From assembly GCA_002897895.1 (NCBI GenBank), contig BDSY01000019.1, forward strand, positions 1-64,000: a stretch of DNA of 64,000 bases, written 5' to 3'. Positions within the stretch are counted from its first letter, which is position 1; each line of letters opens with the position of its first letter. Source of the stretch: a bacterium BMS3Abin06 (GTDB lineage Bacteria; Nitrospirota; Thermodesulfovibrionia; UBA6902). Shown in pieces: positions 60,309 to 64,000 of this stretch. The position numbers were made by a program, and so were the translations under genes. The notes below the pieces were generated by a model. The model was not told the origin of the DNA, ran no database searches, and saw nothing but the letters and a program-made list of their open reading frames with translations.

Positions 60309-61535
60309 ATGCAACATTCAATGATTAAAACAATCTTCAGCCGGCGTATGCTGGTTTCGTTTATCATGGGCTTTGCCTGCGGCCTGCCCCTGCTTTTGAC
60401 AAAAGGCGTGTTACAGGCATGGATGAAAAAGGAAGGGATAGATCTGTCTTTGATTGGATTGACAAACCTGCTTGCCATTCCTTATTCAATAAAGTTTCTA
60501 TGGGCACCTTTCCTTGACCGTTATTCGATTTCTTTTTTCGGCAGGAGAAGAGGCTGGCTGCTGATTGCACAACTTGCACTCATGCTTTCAATTGCCGCTA
60601 TGGGACTCAGCAACCCGAAGAACACCCCTATATTGTTAGTTTTGGCAGCGCTTACGGTAACTTTTTTCAGCGCATCCCAGGATATTGTAGTGGACGCATA
60701 CCGGAGGGAAGACCTTGCTGATGAAGAGCTTGGCTTAGGCTCAGCCTTATATGTATTAGGGTATCGTACAGGTATGCTGCTTGCTTCCGGCGGCGGCCTT
60801 ATCATGGCTGACTATGTGTCATTTAATACAGTCTACCTCATTATAGCAGCTTGTATGTTGCCGGCGATAATCACTACCCTTATGACGCCGGAACCTCATA
60901 TTACTGCAATCCCGAAGACTATCAGGGAAGCGGTTATTGATCCTTTAGTTGAATATTTCAGCCGCCGGGGGGCGTTATGGATATTGGCCTTTATACTTAT
61001 GTATAAAATAGGCGATATAATGGCAAGCAATATAACGACTCCTTTTTATATGGAGATGGGTTTCTCCCTGACGGAGATCGGCGCTATTACGAAGTTGCTG
61101 GGTTTCTGGGCTATTATTGCAGGCGCCTCAATCGGCGGTGTTATCATGCTTCGTATAGGAATCAACCGCTCTCTCTGGGTATTCGGCATTCTTCAGGCGA
61201 TATCAACAGCAGGTTTCGCTGTTCTTGCGCGTATTGGGCACAGTATCCCCGGACTTGCTGCAGTCATAGGTTTTGAAAACCTCAGCGCCGGCATGGGCAC
61301 TGCAGCATTCATGGCATTCATGGCAAGCATTACCAATAAAAAATTTACTGCAACGCAGTACGCACTCTTAACAAGCTTTATGGCATTCGGCAGGGATGTA
61401 CTTTCAGCTCCAACCGGCTTCCTTGCAAAGCACATGGGTTGGGAAAACTTTTTTATAGGCTGCGTCCTGATCGCCATTCCCGGCATGCTGCTCTTGCTGA
61501 AATTTGCACCGTGGAATTCAAAAGAGGGTTTTTGA
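60309..61535 (+). CDS. MFS transporter, AmpG-like
   Basis: FACGLPLLLTKGVLQAWM, LIGLTNLLAIPYSIKFLWAPFLDRY, SASQDIVVDAYR. Confidence 0.9.
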   Translation: MQHSMIKTIFSRRMLVSFIMGFACGLPLLLTKGVLQAWMKKEGIDLSLIGLTNLLAIPYSIKFLWAPFLDRYSISFFGRRRGWLLIAQLALMLSIAAMGLSNPKNTPILLVLAALTVTFFSASQDIVVDAYRREDLADEELGLGSALYVLGYRTGMLLASGGGLIMADYVSFNTVYLIIAACMLPAIITTLMTPEPHITAIPKTIREAVIDPLVEYFSRRGALWILAFILMYKIGDIMASNITTPFYMEMGFSLTEIGAITKLLGFWAIIAGASIGGVIMLRIGINRSLWVFGILQAISTAGFAVLARIGHSIPGLAAVIGFENLSAGMGTAAFMAFMASITNKKFTATQYALLTSFMAFGRDVLSAPTGFLAKHMGWENFFIGCVLIAIPGMLLLLKFAPWNSKEGF

Positions 61536-61597
61536 CGGGATTTCACAGGTTGCCGGGGTATCAAGGCCATAGAGAAAGAAATCAAAAAAGGCCTGAA

Positions 61598-63073
61598 TCA
61601 CTGCAATGATATACTGGCCGATTTTCCAAAAATGTATTTAAAGTCTTCATCTTCAAATTTTATCCCGGCGCCGACATATACCCCTCTGCGGTTGGAATTC
61701 AACAGGTTATCAATACCGCCGCTGACAAAAATGAATTTAAAAATTCTATAATCAACCCCTATTCTTGCATGTGCCCTGTCTGCCTCCACTTCTTTGTCAT
61801 TGAGGTCCCAGATATCAAGTTTTATTCTGCCGCTGTCATTATTGAAAAAATAGTCCGATCCAAATCCGAAAGTGTTTTCCATCAGCCCGATTCTCAGGGC
61901 CAGATCATCAAATCTCTTTGCAAATTGCGCTGTAAATTCAAGCTTGCTTTCAATTCTCTCTTCGGTTGTTTTGGAACCGTTTATTATTGTCTCGATTGTA
62001 TCTACCGACCCTTTCGGGTCAGAAACAACTCCAAGTATATAATACTTATCCCTTCTTGGCTGCAAGGTCAGATCAAAATAACCCTTCCACTTAGATTCAC
62101 CGGTATTGTATTCACTATGGAAATCCATAAAAGTCCTCAGGCGGCCGACAACATCAAGCGACTTGCTTGCTTCTATTGAGACCTTTGTCAATGAGTCGTA
62201 AAGCTCGCCATCCTTTAAAAGTTTCCCTAATGTGCCTTCTCCCCTCTCTAACTTCCGGGCAATAGTGCTTGCTGATGCTGAAGCAGTTCTGATATTCTCC
62301 ATGCTCTCTTTAAATGCATATCTGTTTTCTACAATCACCTCGTTCAGTCCACTCGCGGCATTGTTCAGGTTATCAATAAGCTCCGGGCCTTTATCGCCTA
62401 ATTTCTTTGCCACCTTTCTTATGTCATCCATAAGTCCCGGACCTTTATCACTGAGAGCTTCCGTGAAATCTTCAAGCTGAGCAATGACCCGCTGCAAAGG
62501 CTCTTTGTTTACTGTTGAAATTTCCCGGAGATTCCCGGTAACGACTTTCAGGTTATTAATCGATTCCCTGATCTCCTCCCTTTGGGTCTCTCCGAATATA
62601 CTGTTAATATTTTTCGTCAAATCACTTATATAAACAGCGGCGGATGAAAGCTTATTCGCAAGCTCCCCAATATCAACGGAAGGCACGGTATTAGTTATCG
62701 TGTCCCCGTATTCAAGCACCGGTTTATCGGATGTACCTGTTGACAACGCAAGATACTTGTCGCCTAAAAGACCCGACATCCTCAAATACGCCTTTGCATT
62801 TCTGTATACCTTCACATCAGGATTCATCAGGAGTGTAAGTTTCGCCTTCCCGTCTTCAAGCCTGATTTTCTCTACTACCCCGGCCTCAACGCCTGCAACC
62901 TTGATTCGCGACTGTTCATCGAGGCCGCTTATGTCGTCAAACTCCACATAGAGCCTGTAACCCTTCTCCCATATAAGGGGCAGGCTGCCGACTTTAAAGG
63001 TCATGTAAGAAAGAAAAAATATAACTATTATCGCAAAGATTCCGACTTTCAGTTCCGTGGAAAAATTATTCAT
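61598..63073 (-). CDS. mlaD: MlaD/MCE-domain substrate-binding protein with extended C-terminal region
   Basis: LKVGIFAIIVIFFLSYMTFKVG...YRLYVEFDDISGLDEQSRIKVAGVEAGVVEKIRL. Confidence 0.9.
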   Translation of the reverse strand: MNNFSTELKVGIFAIIVIFFLSYMTFKVGSLPLIWEKGYRLYVEFDDISGLDEQSRIKVAGVEAGVVEKIRLEDGKAKLTLLMNPDVKVYRNAKAYLRMSGLLGDKYLALSTGTSDKPVLEYGDTITNTVPSVDIGELANKLSSAAVYISDLTKNINSIFGETQREEIRESINNLKVVTGNLREISTVNKEPLQRVIAQLEDFTEALSDKGPGLMDDIRKVAKKLGDKGPELIDNLNNAASGLNEVIVENRYAFKESMENIRTASASASTIARKLERGEGTLGKLLKDGELYDSLTKVSIEASKSLDVVGRLRTFMDFHSEYNTGESKWKGYFDLTLQPRRDKYYILGVVSDPKGSVDTIETIINGSKTTEERIESKLEFTAQFAKRFDDLALRIGLMENTFGFGSDYFFNNDSGRIKLDIWDLNDKEVEADRAHARIGVDYRIFKFIFVSGGIDNLLNSNRRGVYVGAGIKFEDEDFKYIFGKSASISLQ

Positions 63074-63840
63074 TTACCGATTCCCTCTAAAACTATGGGG
63101 CCTTTTGCCCGGCCCTCAATAAACTGCCTCACTACAGGATTTGAAGTATTCTGTATCTCTTCAGGTGAACCACTGTCAATAATTACACCATTATAAAGCA
63201 TGGCAATCGTATCTGCAATCTTATACGCGCTTTTCATATCATGAGTGATGGCAACAGACGTTACTTTGAGTTTTTCCCTCATCTTGATAATCAATTCATT
63301 GATTGCATCAGCCATTATAGGATCAAGACCCGTTGTGGGTTCATCGTAAAGAAGGATTTCCGGCTCCATGGCAATAGCCCTGGCAAGGCCGACCCTTTTG
63401 CGCATGCCGCCTGAAAGCTCCGACGGCATTTCATCTTCGATACCTACAAGTCCGACCATCCTGAGCTTCCGGACAGCAACTTCTTTTATCTCCGGGGCGG
63501 TCATACGGGTGTGGCGTTTCAGGCCGAATCCCACATTCTCCCATACTTTCATGGAATCAAACAGGGCTGCTGACTGGAAAAGCATGCCGAATTTTTTCCT
63601 GATCTCATTCAATCCCTCTTCATCAAGCAGCGACAGGTCCGTTGAATCGATCACTACTGTTCCCCTGTCGGGTTTAAGGAGACCTATTATATGTTTCAGG
63701 AGCACACTTTTTCCTGAACCGCTGCCCCCGATAACGACAAGGCTCTCACCCTTTTCCACTTTCAGGTCAGCTCCGCGAAGGACATAATTCCCCTCAAAAG
63801 ATTTATGTATATCCCTCAGCTCTATCATTTGAACAGCCAT
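63070..63840 (-). CDS. mlaF: MlaF-like ABC transporter ATPase
   Basis: VIGGSGSGKSVLLKHIIGLLKPDRG, SELSGGMRKRVGLARAIAMEPEILLYDEPTTGLDP. Confidence 0.95.
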   Translation of the reverse strand: MAVQMIELRDIHKSFEGNYVLRGADLKVEKGESLVVIGGSGSGKSVLLKHIIGLLKPDRGTVVIDSTDLSLLDEEGLNEIRKKFGMLFQSAALFDSMKVWENVGFGLKRHTRMTAPEIKEVAVRKLRMVGLVGIEDEMPSELSGGMRKRVGLARAIAMEPEILLYDEPTTGLDPIMADAINELIIKMREKLKVTSVAITHDMKSAYKIADTIAMLYNGVIIDSGSPEEIQNTSNPVVRQFIEGRAKGPIVLEGIGK

Positions 63841-64000
63841 GTAGAGAGAAAATAATCCGATATAAGTATTGTCATCGATGAAAAAACAACAGCGCCCGTT
63901 GTTGCCCTGCCGACACCCTCAGCGCCTCCCCTTGTATAAAAACCCTTGTAACAACTGATAAGTGTAAACGCTGCCCCGAAAAAACACGCCTTGATGAGGC
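63825..64000 (-). CDS. mlaE: MlaE-like ABC permease, C-terminal part only (cut by window edge)
   Basis: revcomp reads LIKACFFGAAFTLISCYKGFYTRGGAEGVGRATTGAVVFSSMTILISDYFLSTWLFK*. Confidence 0.9.
   Translation of the reverse strand, partial: LIKACFFGAAFTLISCYKGFYTRGGAEGVGRATTGAVVFSSMTILISDYFLSTWLFK

Overview
The window looks like a chromosomal segment of a Nitrospirae- or deltaproteobacteria-like Gram-negative bacterium. That taxonomic impression comes from gene content only. Most of it is housekeeping: smpB, pgk-gap, frr-pyrH-tsf-rpsB, gyrA, tadA, tRNA-Ser/SRP RNA/dnaX/ybaB/recR, galT, ilvE-like, ispH, Tmc-like redox genes and mlaFDE. The accessory parts are: (i) a decaying surface-polysaccharide segment (1-4.6 kb) with a glycosyltransferase split by an in-frame amber codon and a gmhA whose 3' end is replaced by a MITE-like element; (ii) a SNF2 helicase / Zn-ribbon protein / dynamin-like GTPase cluster (12.7-18.6 kb); (iii) a compact defence operon on the minus strand between two tRNA-Ser genes (27.5-36.6 kb), ordered hsdM, Abi_2 HEPN protein, hsdS, XRE-ImmA, DUF4411 PIN-like, hsdR. 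The most interesting signal is at the Abi gene. It has its own candidate sigma70 promoter (TTGACA-N17-TAAATA), a GC-rich leader with a cUUCGg hairpin, and a perfect 13-bp hairpin that places its ATG in the loop and buries its Shine-Dalgarno. This suggests an RNA-gated HEPN toxin embedded in a type I restriction operon. Two small genes absent from the ORF track were also found: a rubredoxin and a 49-aa Cys-rich protein overlapping tadA. All calls are by eye from the supplied sequence and translations; no database search was run.
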